From Agarophyton chilense (Eukaryota > Rhodophyta > Florideophyceae > Gracilariales > Gracilariaceae), in NCBI GenBank assembly GCA_030374765.1, contig JARGXX010000076.1:1-44389 (forward strand): a stretch of 44,389 nucleotides of DNA. The letters are read 5' to 3'. The translations under genes were made by a program, and so were the position numbers. Below the pieces are notes generated by a model. The model did not search any database, was not told where the DNA came from, and was given only the letters and a program-made list of their open reading frames with translations. Shown here one piece after another: positions 1 to 8,940 of the stretch (position 1 is its first letter; every line of letters starts with the position of its first letter).

Positions 1-92
1 CCTAAACCCCTAAACCCCTAAAAACCCCTAAAACGCCCTAAAACCCCTAAACCCCTAAACCCCTAAAACCCCTAAACCCCTAAAACCCCTTA
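1..92. repeat. terminal telomere-like tract
   Basis: Irregular array of CCCCTAAA and CCCCTAAAA units with a few variants (CGCCCTAAAA, five-A units). The C-rich strand reads 5' to 3' from the left edge, which is the orientation of a left chromosome end. The G-strand repeat would be TTTAGGGG or TTTTAGGGG. The tract is short and could be the inner part of a longer terminal array cut by the contig edge. Confidence 0.85.
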
Positions 93-2392
93 GAAATAGA
101 ATTAGTGTTTTGGAGAGTTCTCGTAAGAATAATCCCCCCAAAGCTCCAAAAGCCCCTAATAAACAAAAGCCCCTAAAGGGCAGGGCTAAAGCAGCGGGGA
201 AAAGTAGTGTAAAGCCTAATCCGAAGCCGAAAAACGGAAAGGCAGGCGCCGCCGGACGGGGCGCCAGGCAAAATTAAACCGTTCCAGGCCAAGGAAGCCC
301 CGTTCCTTCTCCTGCGAGTTCAAATATAACCCACCGGTTGGAATCAAAGACGAGGAAGTACCTTTTGAAGTTAAAAAGGTACTCTCCGTCGGTGGTGGGT
401 TCATGCTTCGAACTCCATTAAAGGAATGCCTTGAAGATACAGTGGATCCCCTCTTTAAGGCACTAGGAACGGGGACAGGGAGAATGGTTCATCCCCTAGC
501 TATGCGAGTGACACGGAAGTTTGAGAGAGAACTCACTCGTATTGAGGATGACATTCCCCCAGCCTTGCATCGAACGTTGATGCGAGGTATTAAGTACATG
601 AAGACGAAGGACTGGGTCGTCAAACAAGCCGATAAGAACCTCGGACTCACACTTATGAGCCGAGAGTTCTACGACGACCTTGTGCGCAAGGAGATTCGTG
701 AGGGTGCATTCTCCGAGGTAAGCTCATTCCCCCATGGAAGGCTCCTCGGTAACCTCAACGCAATCTTGCTGGCATGTAATCTGGGGAGGAAATTCACAGA
801 TGAAACGCTAGAATACGCTTTAGGCGCCAAGTTCCCGGCACCCTTCTATGTACTACCGAAGATTCACAAGCCTACGGTGAAGTCTAGACCGATCACGGCG
901 TCACACTCGTACATCACGTCGGGGTTGTCTAGACAACTTAGCACCATTCTCAACAAGGAGGTGCAAAAGATTCCGGCTATAACAGTTAATAGCTGGCAAA
1001 CCGTAAGGCAATTGGAACATATAGAGCTCCCGTCAGACTGTGTCTTCTTGACGTATGACGTGGAGCGATGTTACCCCAGCATCGATATCAGAGACGCCAT
1101 AAGAACTCTGTTACATGAATTGCCTCACATATTCATGGCAAACAAAGGCTTCTGGTGTCGTGCTTTGGAGTTCATCATGTTTAACAACTATGTAACAGAT
1201 GGACAGGGTGTACATCGACAGCTTATTGGTACAGCAACTGGAACACCGGTAGCTCCAGCATTTGCTAACCTTTATTTGTTCTTTAAGTTTCGAGGAATCT
1301 TCTTGGACTTTGTAAGCAAGATCATCATCAATCGCCGCTATATTGATGATGGACTTGTGATACTCAGAGATAGGGCAACTGCGGAGGCTCTCATGCATAG
1401 ATTGAACACCTGTTCAAACCTGTCTATGACATGGGACATCAGCTCCAAAAAAGCAGTCTATCTTGACTTGGAGATATATAAAGGAAGGAGGTTTATGTTT
1501 CATAACATTGTGGACATTCGGGTATACACAAAGCCCATCTCCAAGTTCCTATATCTCCATGGAAAGTCCAACCATCCCACGCATACTTTGTCAGGAATCG
1601 TGAAAGGAGAAATGATAAGATATCTCCGTAACACTTCCGATAAACATACGTGGGAGGCCAAAGTAAGCATCCTATTCCGAATGTTAGCGAATCGTGGATA
1701 CACAGGACAGCATCTACGGGCTGCTTTGGAATATGTGTCTTACCAAGACAGGGCGAAATATCTTGAGAAGTTCGTCAAACCATCTCCAGACTTGGGAGGA
1801 TGGGTAGTCTGCAGATTCCATCCTCGCATTAAGATGTTCTGGCGCCGCTTCAAGGAACTAATGGAAGTTCAAGTCCCGCGAAGTGGAATCCAAGAGAAAT
1901 GGCCACGTACTCTTGTCTTCAGACGAGGTAATGGAGTAGCTCGCCATGTCATAAGTGCTATTGCGAAAGGAGCAAAGTCTTCGGACTTAGCCAATAGCAC
2001 TCAAAACCAAACTAATGGAACCAATTAGAAATGACCAACTGTCCAAGAACGGGGCTAAAAACCCCACTCTGGGCTTAGTTAAGTTAGTAATGTTCGTTTC
2101 ATTAGATAGGGAGCAACATAAGTAGAGCAGTGCTTGGGCCATAGGAGGCTATGTAAGAAGCCGTGGAGAGCTCTCCACCTCTCTTCCAACCTTCTCATCC
2201 CAACATAAGGCACTGAGGAGTCATAAAGACGAAAGCGCTCTGCCACATCGTTCACTTCACCCCGCTTCCCCTCCCTTTCCCTTTCCCCCTCCCCTTCCGG
2301 CTTCAAGGGCGTCCTAGTCCTTAAGCAGTCTCTCTCTCTCCCCCCCCTTACATTCTGCGCGACGCAGCACACTTTCAACCACCTTACTCAAT
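93..2392 (+). mobile_element. Endonuclease-deficient Penelope-like retroelement between telomeric tracts
   Basis: This 2.3-kb segment is bounded on both sides by telomere-like repeats and carries one Penelope-type reverse transcriptase gene in the + orientation. No GIY-YIG endonuclease is encoded after the RT, which ends in a short polar tail. The sense strand is the telomeric C-strand, so the element's 3' end faces the chromosome interior, as expected if the G-rich 3' overhang primed reverse transcription. This arrangement is known for the Athena and Coprina groups of telomere-associated endonuclease-less Penelope elements; membership here is inferred from architecture and motifs. The first ~90 bp still contain scattered CCCCTAA motifs, so the 5' boundary is approximate and the element may be 5' truncated. 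Confidence 0.75.
403..2028 (+). CDS. Penelope-type reverse transcriptase
   Basis: Reverse transcriptase of about 541 residues from the first ATG. The PKIHKP motif (residues 152-157) is a Penelope hallmark. Motif A has its catalytic Asp in TYDVERCYPSI (D219), the next block is GTATGTPVAPAFANLY, and motif C is YIDDG (D315, D316). No GIY-YIG signature follows the RT/thumb region, so target cleavage is presumably not encoded. The same frame is open upstream to 220 without an ATG and reads through a basic stretch and a segment resembling the conserved N-terminal Penelope region (VKKVLSVGGGFM). The true start may therefore be upstream, or the copy is 5' truncated. All catalytic residues are present and the frame is unbroken, so the copy may be recent and active. 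Stop TAG lies 365 bp before the inner telomeric tract. Confidence 0.85.
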   Translation: MLRTPLKECLEDTVDPLFKALGTGTGRMVHPLAMRVTRKFERELTRIEDDIPPALHRTLMRGIKYMKTKDWVVKQADKNLGLTLMSREFYDDLVRKEIREGAFSEVSSFPHGRLLGNLNAILLACNLGRKFTDETLEYALGAKFPAPFYVLPKIHKPTVKSRPITASHSYITSGLSRQLSTILNKEVQKIPAITVNSWQTVRQLEHIELPSDCVFLTYDVERCYPSIDIRDAIRTLLHELPHIFMANKGFWCRALEFIMFNNYVTDGQGVHRQLIGTATGTPVAPAFANLYLFFKFRGIFLDFVSKIIINRRYIDDGLVILRDRATAEALMHRLNTCSNLSMTWDISSKKAVYLDLEIYKGRRFMFHNIVDIRVYTKPISKFLYLHGKSNHPTHTLSGIVKGEMIRYLRNTSDKHTWEAKVSILFRMLANRGYTGQHLRAALEYVSYQDRAKYLEKFVKPSPDLGGWVVCRFHPRIKMFWRRFKELMEVQVPRSGIQEKWPRTLVFRRGNGVARHVISAIAKGAKSSDLANSTQNQTNGTN

Positions 2393-3172
2393 CCCTAAGC
2401 CCTAAAACCCCTAAAACCCCTAAACCCCTAAAACCCCTAAACCCCTAAACCCCTAAACCCCTAAACCCTAAAACCCCTAAACCCCTAAACCCCTAAACCC
2501 CTAAACCCCTAAAACCCCTAAACCCCTAAAGCCCTAAAACCCCTAAACCCCTAAACCCCTAAAACCCCTAAACCCCTAAACCCCTAAACCCCTAAAACCC
2601 CTAAACCCCTAAAACCCCTAAAAACCCCTAAAACCCCTAAAACCCCTAAACCCCTAAACCCCTAAACCCCTAAGCCCTAAAACCCCTAAACCCCTAAAAC
2701 CCCTAAACCCCTAAACCCCTAAAACCCCTAAACCCCTAAACCCCTAAAACCCCTAAACCCCTAAACCCCTAAACCCCTAAAACCCCTAAACCCCTAAACC
2801 CCTAAACCCCTAAACCCCTAAACCCCTAAACCCCTAAACCCCTAAAACCCCTAAAACCCCTAAACCCCTAAAACCCCTAAACGCCCTAAACCCCTAACGC
2901 CCTAAACCCCTAAGCCCCGCCCTAAACCCCTAAACCCCTAAACCCCTAAACCCTAAACCCCTAAAACCCCTAAACCCCTAAACCCCTAAACCCCTAAAAC
3001 CCCTAAACCCCTAAACCCCTAAACCCCTAAAACCCCTAAACCCTAAAACCCCTTAAAGCCCTAAAACCCCTAAACCCCTAAACCCCTAAAACCCCTAAAC
3101 CCCTAAAACCCCTAAACCCCTAAACCCCTAAACCCCTAAACCCCTAAAACCCCTAAACCCCTAAACCCCTAC
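2393..3172. repeat. internal telomere-like tract, about 780 bp
   Basis: Nearly pure CCCCTAAA/CCCCTAAAA repeats in the same orientation as the left edge, with sparse variants (AAGCCCTAAAA, CGCCCTAAA, CCTTAAAGCC). It directly follows the 3' flank of the Penelope element, so it probably was the terminal telomere when the element was added. The mixture of 8- and 9-base units with little decay suggests a recent tract. Confidence 0.9.
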
Positions 3173-3322
3173 ACAATGTTTTCCTCTCCGTAACTTCAAA
3201 ATCCCATAAAGGTAAAGCTTCTCCTAAAACCCCTAAACCCCTAAAACCCTAAACCCCTAAACCCCTGAAACCTGTAAAAGCCCGTACACAATGGTTTCCT
3301 CTACGAAAACGTAAACTCCCGT
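3173..3322. repeat. mixed telomeric and ACACAATGTTTTCCTCTCC-type motifs
   Basis: Telomere-like units alternate with a non-telomeric motif of about 45 bp (ACAATG-TTTTCCTCTCCG ... ATCCCATAAAGGTAAAGCTTC). A diverged version follows near 3290-3322 (ACAATGGTTTCCTCTACG). The same block recurs before repeat A at 30281-30603, 36181-36505 and 42085-42422, so it belongs to the subtelomeric repeat unit and not to the Penelope element. Confidence 0.75.
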
Positions 3323-4180
3323 AGGCCCTGACCGATAGCTACTTAGTGGCGATGCCACTGTTGGACAAACCTTAACGTCATAAGAATCTACCTGTCATCG
3401 TTAAGCATACGTCATCCCTACCTCACTAAACGCACTGCACGCGTCTTCTTTAGCTGAGAGTGTGGCGCCAGCACTCGCGTGACCTACTACTCACCACACT
3501 CAACCTACATTGAACTTGGCAATACCATCGAATATCGACCCCCAGTGTTGCCGGATATGAAAACCATCCTAGAACCAAGCGCAAACGCACCTTTTTCAGC
3601 CGCGTACACGACCCCAAAAACGCACATACAAAACGCCTGACAATGTGCCATCTGCCTCCACGAAATAGCCACAGAACCAAGCGCAAACGCATAACACAAC
3701 CCTTTCTTTTGATAAAAATTTCGCACATTATCCAGCTTACAACACAGCTCGACTGTGCAGCGGAGATGTGGCTGAAACCAAGCGCCTTTGAGTGCCACAC
3801 TCGACGCACGCCTCCACGTTGTGCAGCAAAAATGTTACAATAAAACATGTGCAAACGCAGGATTTGGCAGAAAGCCCAGCGCGCCTAAAATTTATGATTT
3901 TTTCAAATGCAAATATTGCGAAAATGGGTGCTGCGCGCCAACATCTGGCAATTCGCGCGCTACGTTACCCGAACGAAGCGCCTGAGCGCAATTAGCCACG
4001 ATTTTTTGAGCGTGCCAATGTGTCATACGCGCTCTCCAGCACAACGTTTTCCATCCAGGGGGTCAAAATCGCACATACGTCGAATGCAGCGCGTGGCGCT
4101 TGGTGTATGTAATTACCAAGCGCTACTGACAACTGCGTTTTACCAAGCGCCAGCCCACACTTACAACCTGTAATATATAG
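3323..4180. repeat. subtelomeric repeat A, copy 1
   Basis: A repeat of about 860 bp found five times in the window (this copy, 30604-31464, 36506-37366, 42423-43290, 43288-44148), nearly identical among copies. It begins around AGGCCCTGACCGATAGC and ends in CTGTAATATATAG(G). It holds six ACCAAGCGC motifs (3574-3582, 3676-3684, 3777-3785, inverted 4096-4104, 4115-4123, 4142-4150); the inverted one and its neighbour can form a hairpin. Small frames in it are not convincing genes. In this copy the end is joined to an 84-bp palindrome. Confidence 0.85.
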
Positions 4181-4263
4181 TACATGATTACAATTGGTCG
4201 AATCTATACCATAATCCTATATATAGGATTGTGGTATAGATTCGACCAATTGTAATCATGTAC
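4180..4263. repeat. 84-bp near-perfect palindrome
   Basis: Two arms of 42 bases are reverse complements except for one position (an A opposite a G-containing site near the centre). The outer ends read GTACATGATT...AATCATGTAC and the centre is TATATATA-like. It lies exactly where the invariant end of repeat A meets the next segment. It could be a foldback element or the trace of a hairpin-capped broken end. Confidence 0.9.
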
Positions 4264-4350
4264 CTAATCACCTAAACCCCTAAGCCCCAAGCGCTACTGA
4301 CAACCGTGTTATACCAAGTGCCAGCCACATATGCACTATGCAATACATAT
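4264..4350. repeat. short telomere-like remnant plus degenerate 3' end of repeat A
   Basis: CACCTAAACCCCTAAGCCCC is followed by a diverged version of the last ~65 bases of repeat A (AAGCGCTACTGACAAC, then a degenerate ACCAAGTGCCAGCC, then AATACATAT). It is an older layer of the same subtelomeric arrangement. Confidence 0.7.
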
Positions 4351-4800
4351 AAAACTCCTGTTATGAAGCAAAACATAGAAAATGCTTCATATCCTCACTC
4401 AACTTTATTTTACGAGGTCGAAGATTCTAATACATTTTTATGCAAGCAAGAAAGTGTGTTCGCTACGTCTCACGCGGTTCGTTTTCGCATACTAAGTTTT
4501 TACTACGACCGCTCACACAAACGATGATAAACCTGCTCTGTTCCAAGCACAATGTATTTCTATCTTCTTCATAACAGAATAATATTCAGACCTACGTCCA
4601 AAAGTCTCTTTAAACCCATGGGATCCTAAATCCTTAAATACGAACACGTTCTTTCCATTTTTTCAAATCGTACCACTTCAAATACTGCTAAAGCCCATAC
4701 ACACAAACACAAAAACGCTCACGGTACCAACTCCAACTTTCGCAAAACAAAAGAAAACGCTTTCTTGTCCTCAACATTGCAAAATAATCCGTAAAGCGCA
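4351..4800. other. intergenic, no feature recognised
   Basis: AT-rich sequence between the degenerate repeat A end and the reductase-like gene. It presumably contains the promoter and 5' leader of that gene. I see no convincing coding region or repeat here. Confidence 0.6.
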
Positions 4801-5667
4801 ATGGGTGGCATAATGTGTTGCCATGATTCTCGTGTGCGGCTCCAGGACACAGCCATGACCGCGACTCGGACGCAAAAACCCATACCATGCACCATCGTGG
4901 GAGCGGGAAGAATTGGCTCTTGGCTCAAAACCCTTGGTAGTCCAACGCAATCGCAGGAAGCGGATGTGGTGCTGCGACGTGGAGACAACCTCAATCGATG
5001 CAGAAATGAAGGACCCATTTTCGTATGTACGAGAAACGATGCATTGCAAGAAGTTATTACACAATGCCCACCTCATCGACGCCAGGATCTTGTGTTCATG
5101 CAAAATGGAGATATCATGCCGTTTCTACAGAAACATGGCTTGCAGCACAACACACGAGTCGTGCTCTACGTTGCAGTTCCATCGCGAGACCCGTCCACTG
5201 TGAGAAACGGCGGTCGCACTACAATGACTGGCAAATGGGCCCAAGCTTTGGCCGACCGCCTACGAACAGGAGGGGTAGAAGCCTCTGTGGTGAACGACGA
5301 CGACTGGACGCGCGCCTACTACGAAAAGTTAATTTGGCTTTGTTCGTTTAACATTGTAGGAGCTGCTTTTGGAAATGTGGACATTAAAGCACTTGCCACA
5401 CAATACCAAGCAGTGCTACGACCAGTTATGACCGAGCTGATCACGCTGGTAGCCAAATGCAGAGGCGTGTACTTACCACAGCAAGCAACGGTGAACGCTT
5501 TGTTGGCTTATGGGCTACACGTAGGCCACTTTGCCACTTCTCTAAGCGAGTTCAATTGGCGCAACCGAGTTTTTCACGACATGAGCTTACGCCTTTCAGC
5601 CGAAGGAGAAGCGGATATCGCGCCCACCCATAGCTACTTTGTCACAATGGCCTTGCAACACAACTAG
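4801..5667 (+). CDS. Ketopantoate reductase (ApbA/PanE)-like protein
   Basis: A 288-residue protein with an N-terminal Rossmann fold: IVGAGRIGSWL places the GxGxxG nucleotide-binding loop at residues 34-39. VFMQNG (N102) matches the conserved active-site NG motif of ketopantoate reductases, and YYEKLIWLCSFNIVGAAFGN (K176, N184) matches the start of the C-terminal helical domain with its catalytic Lys. The family reduces 2-dehydropantoate with NADPH in pantothenate synthesis. Many eukaryotic paralogues are uncharacterised, and the C-terminal acidic substrate-binding motif is not clear here, so the substrate is uncertain. An alternative start is Met19 at 4855, close to the Rossmann fold. The gene is an ordinary metabolic-type gene enclosed on both sides by degenerate repeat A ends. 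No intron is needed. Confidence 0.75.
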   Translation: MGGIMCCHDSRVRLQDTAMTATRTQKPIPCTIVGAGRIGSWLKTLGSPTQSQEADVVLRRGDNLNRCRNEGPIFVCTRNDALQEVITQCPPHRRQDLVFMQNGDIMPFLQKHGLQHNTRVVLYVAVPSRDPSTVRNGGRTTMTGKWAQALADRLRTGGVEASVVNDDDWTRAYYEKLIWLCSFNIVGAAFGNVDIKALATQYQAVLRPVMTELITLVAKCRGVYLPQQATVNALLAYGLHVGHFATSLSEFNWRNRVFHDMSLRLSAEGEADIAPTHSYFVTMALQHN

Positions 5668-5864
5668 CGTGATATCACTACGAAATATCGCCAAAGGCAC
5701 CAGTCTATATCAAAAAGTATTTGCATGTGTCAACCTACAATTATTTCTTTCTGCAAACCCTCCCTAATTAGACTGCAAACAACCCGCTTTTCATACTCAA
5801 ACTTTAAACAACTTAGGTTTTCTAAACTTCCATGCACACCAAACTAAATGTAAAACCAGCCTTT
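5668..5864. other. intergenic, 3' flank of the reductase-like gene
   Basis: AT-rich flank with no gene recognised. It ends where a degenerate copy of the repeat A 3' end starts. Confidence 0.5.
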
Positions 5865-5953
5865 GGCGCTTAGTCTATGTAATTACCAAGCGCTTGTGGC
5901 AACCGCGTTTTACCAAGCGCCAGCCCACACTTACGCCATGCAATATGTATAGG
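5865..5953. repeat. degenerate 3' end of repeat A
   Basis: GGCGCTTAGTCTATGTAATT, two ACCAAGCGC motifs and CCAGCCCACACTTACGCC match the last ~85 bases of repeat A, ending in ATATGTATAGG. The junction to the next segment falls at the same AGG where intact copies end. Confidence 0.8.
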
Positions 5954-6062
5954 CTCTCATGAATAGATTGAACACATCTTTTAACATTTCTACGACGTGA
6001 GACGTCAGCTCCAACAAGAAATATTTACATATATATAGAAGAGCCGGTTTCTTTTATGATAT
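5951..6062 (+). pseudogene. fragment of Penelope-type reverse transcriptase
   Basis: Starting at AGGCTCTCATG, about 110 bp align to 1385-1500 of the intact element (shared blocks CTCTCATG-ATAGATTGAACAC and GTCAGCTCCAA / ATCAGCTCCAA). This is the region just after the YIDD motif. The copy lacks everything upstream, carries substitutions and a small deletion, and is followed by degenerate telomeric sequence. It is a diverged relative, not a recent copy of the left-edge element. Confidence 0.75.
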
Positions 6063-6150
6063 ATAAAACCCCGTAAACTCAAAACCTCCCCTAAACACCT
6101 CATCTGTGTCTAAGACCCCCTAACGCTTTTCTAAATGCCCTAAACACCAA
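6063..6150. repeat. degenerate telomere-like sequence
   Basis: Loose matches to the C-rich repeat (AAAACCCCGTAAACTC, CCCCTAAACACC, GACCCCCTAACGC, GCCCTAAACACC) in the same orientation as the terminal tract. It looks like an old, mutated internal telomere. Confidence 0.55.
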
Positions 6151-6460
6151 TTACAAGTTTTCTTCCACAAATGCTTTATACTTCTCGCAGGCAGTCGTGG
6201 TGCACGTGTCCGACAGGGGTACGGAGATAGATGTAGTGCAAATAGAAGAAGGTCTGATCTCACCTTCGCACGGGAGTTTTAGTTTACTCAGAACGCGGCG
6301 CGCATGGTCGTGGCGGCGTGCCGTGATGCCATCGGCGGCAGTGCCGCCGCATGTCGGCTATTTGTGTAAAAGTCTGATCGCAGCGACGAAGGGACAGGCG
6401 GTGTTTCTTTCGGTTAGAACATATATCGTGCGCGCGCTCAAAATCTACCGCTGCGTGCCT

Positions 6461-6910
6461 TCACGTACGTACCTCGTTGCACTGTGCGCGGTCGCACCTC
6501 ACGCGTTTACCCTGGTGCACCACCCGGCGGTGGCGGTTCCGATTGCCCTTGCTGATGAAAGTTGCGCCACACAACTCACAAAGTACGGTGGCTTTGAACG
6601 CTTGACTTTGAGAGACACGCTGCTTCGAGTGACAGGGGCCTATGATGATCGCGTCGATTACATATCCAAAGTATTTTACGCTCCACTTCCTCGTCCATGG
6701 GTTTAAGCCCCACCGCTGTGCCTCAATGAGATGTGCAGCGTCTCCGTGCCACGGCTCTTTCGTGGCTGCCGTCACCGGCGGCGCCAACCCCGTCGTTGCC
6801 TGCGCGGCCGGCCTTGGCTGGGACGATGCGTGTGTCCCAAGTGGCGTGATTCTCTGCGTGGGCTGCATGATCATAGTCTTAACCCCTCGAAAACCACCCA
6901 CAGCATGCAA
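6461..6910 (-). pseudogene. probable remnant or exon of a C2H2 zinc-finger gene
   Basis: A 149-residue minus-strand frame holds one well-formed C2H2 finger (C111, C114, H127, H132; C-x2-C-x12-H-x4-H with TF and RNRH). Just after it the frame reaches GAG|GTACGT, which resembles a 5' splice site, and then a stop. Further along the minus strand, around 6310-6405, another finger-like stretch (CDQTFTQIADMRRH) appears in a different frame without its first Cys. This suggests a decayed or spliced zinc-finger gene. The base composition is GC-richer than the flanking subtelomere. A chance motif cannot be ruled out. Confidence 0.35.
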
Positions 6911-8087
6911 TTCAAGGATGTGGATGGGTTCTTGTCTGTAAAGCTGCTATACTAAACTACAACCTGTGCCCGTTGTTTTCTTGTCACGGATCGCCGTCGC
7001 CTCACTTCTTATAGCTCACAACGCCCCTACAAGACGTGCCCGTCTTGCACACAGCGTGACATGGATGCGTCGCGTGCGCGTCCGAGTGAGCCGCGTGTGC
7101 CAACGCGTGTTGTATGCACGCCAAAGAGAGCGCTCGCCGACAACGTCATTCACAGCGGGCGCTGGAGCCGTTGCCCTTTATTACAGTCACCCCCGCGCGT
7201 CCATGGCGCTCTCGCGCATGTGTCTACCATGTCTATGCTGTTTGTTTGTTTGTGTGACGTGCGCGCCAGCTCGGCCAAATTGCACGACAAAACGTCTCGC
7301 TTCCTTGTCGCAACTTAAAGCACTGGCACATTATGTCTGCTTGTCGCTGTTCCGAACTATGGCATGTTTGCAAGCCCTCCTCAATACTCCTCCCGCCTAA
7401 AATCCCCGGCTCTCTCGATACCCCCAATACAATTTGCAAGGCTAAACCCCTCTGTGACCAACCCTCCCTTCCACTCCGGTGGGGGTGGGCCTAGTGCCAC
7501 GCACCGCTGCGCACAAAGCCGGCTGCACAGTTTTAATCCACTGCAGAATTTGACAGCGACATTCTGATAGAATGTTCAGTTTGTATATTGCAAATAGCAA
7601 TCACATCACCGTCGCTCGCTCCACTACGCGCACACGCGTGCTTCTCAGATGATGTAAAACGTGCGTCGCAAGCGCGCTTTTTTGTCACGTCGACGCCCCC
7701 ATACCATTCCGGCGCGACGCGGAAGCAGTCACACACACATACGCTCAAACGAACAACGCTGAAAAATTCTGAATGGGAGTCACGCTGCCACCGATACACA
7801 TGCGCTGTTTGGCAGCGCTTGTCCGAAAATGTACAATGCCCATCGCATCTCGTACATGCCCCTCGTGTCCCAACTATACAACAGCGACACTGTATACAGC
7901 GCACACCCATTGCACAACAAGCGCCATCACCCACCGGGCCTTGCTGTACAAATGCCTCGAGTCGTGACGCGGAGTCGTCGTGGCGTCGTGGCGTCGTGGA
8001 CTCGTGGCCTCGTGGCCTCGTGTCGCGTTTTGCCACTTTCGGTTTCCCTCTATGATAATTTAATATTTTTATTTTTTAATGTATGGG
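6911..8087. other. gene-poor GC-rich region
   Basis: No gene can be supported. A minus-strand frame at about 7533-8036 is Cys/His-rich (CTRCDGHCTFSDK) but its Cys/His spacing does not form regular fingers. It may be part of the same decayed zinc-finger locus. Several short frames on both strands overlap each other and look like chance. Confidence 0.4.
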
Positions 8088-8230
8088 ATTGCCTGCGGGC
8101 ACTTTTGGTCAACTGCGAATTACGGCTCATAATTTGCACCCCGAAAGTGCGAAAAAATAATGCAAATCAACAATCACGTAGCAAATTATGAGCCGTAATT
8201 TGCAGGTGAAAAATTCTGCCAGCAGGCAAT
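8088..8230. repeat. 143-bp foldback element, diverged copy
   Basis: It begins ATTGCCTGCGGGCAC and ends CAGCAGGCAAT, the same length and ends as the foldback elements at 8941 and in the array. The right inner arm has mutated (ACGTAGCAAATTATGAGCC, TTTGCAGGTGA), so the hairpin is imperfect. This is the oldest-looking copy in the window. Confidence 0.8.
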
Positions 8231-8940
8231 TCTTGGACACTCTCAACTAAACACGCCAACATCCCAAAACAACCCTCCACAGCCTAAAGTCCTAGAACCG
8301 CACCCCAGAACAAGTTCTACGGCAGGGTTTTCCACCCCGCTCCTGGACATGCTTTAAACCCGTCTAAATGCGTAAAATGCCGCAAATCATGTTTGAAACC
8401 CGGCTCTCTTTACTTTTGTGCAACACTATGAACCCATAACAAATGCGTAAAATCTCGCATGAACCACCGTAGACTAATCTCAATAGTCAGTTCAAACGTT
8501 TAAACTTACTTTTGTTCTTCTGCTTTTCTTGGAGCGCGCACAACTATCTAAACCCATTGTACCACGTAATCAAAACAATGATCAAAAACTCAACATTCAA
8601 CCCAGCAGGTCAATTGCTACCTCAACTCCTCACCACTCGCTATGCAGCTGCTACAACTTCTCGCCAACGCACCGAGAAACACTTTTTTACAACAAACTCT
8701 GTCGGTAGCTTTAGGACGCCCTAGTTCACCCTTCCTACCTGACAGTCTTTGAATGTTGTAGTGTTGGGATGGCCAACTCTTACAATAAACATTCAGCCTT
8801 AACCGGTTCAATAACCGTCGTTACCGCCGGCATAAAGCCGTTAGAGGGAGACACAGGCATGGGAATCGGCTCTATAGAGCAGCTATGGCCATGGTACGGC
8901 GCCTGGTAGGAAGGAAACGAGTTTGCTCACATTGAGTGAA
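8231..8940. repeat. diverged spacer with a conserved tail at 8791-8940
   Basis: The first ~560 bp show no clear similarity to the 773-bp array unit and no gene. The last ~150 bp (ATTCAGCC to GAGTGAA) match the tail of the array unit at roughly 90 percent by eye, including GAGGGAGACACAGGCATGGG and AATCGGCTCTATA. The segment is thus an ancient unit of the same family in which foldback and tail persisted while the middle changed. Confidence 0.65.

Noticed and set aside
2393..3172. Regularly spaced short repeats that might suggest a CRISPR array
   Set aside because: The units are contiguous telomeric repeats without unique spacers, in clearly eukaryotic sequence.
3450..4173. Several short frames on both strands in repeat A, repeated in every copy
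   Set aside because: Mutually overlapping, broken by small indels in copies 4 and 5, and without recognisable domains; identity follows from copying of the repeat.
6197..6706. 169-codon plus-strand frame
   Set aside because: No recognisable domain, and it lies opposite the strand carrying the C2H2 motif; likely chance in a GC-rich region.
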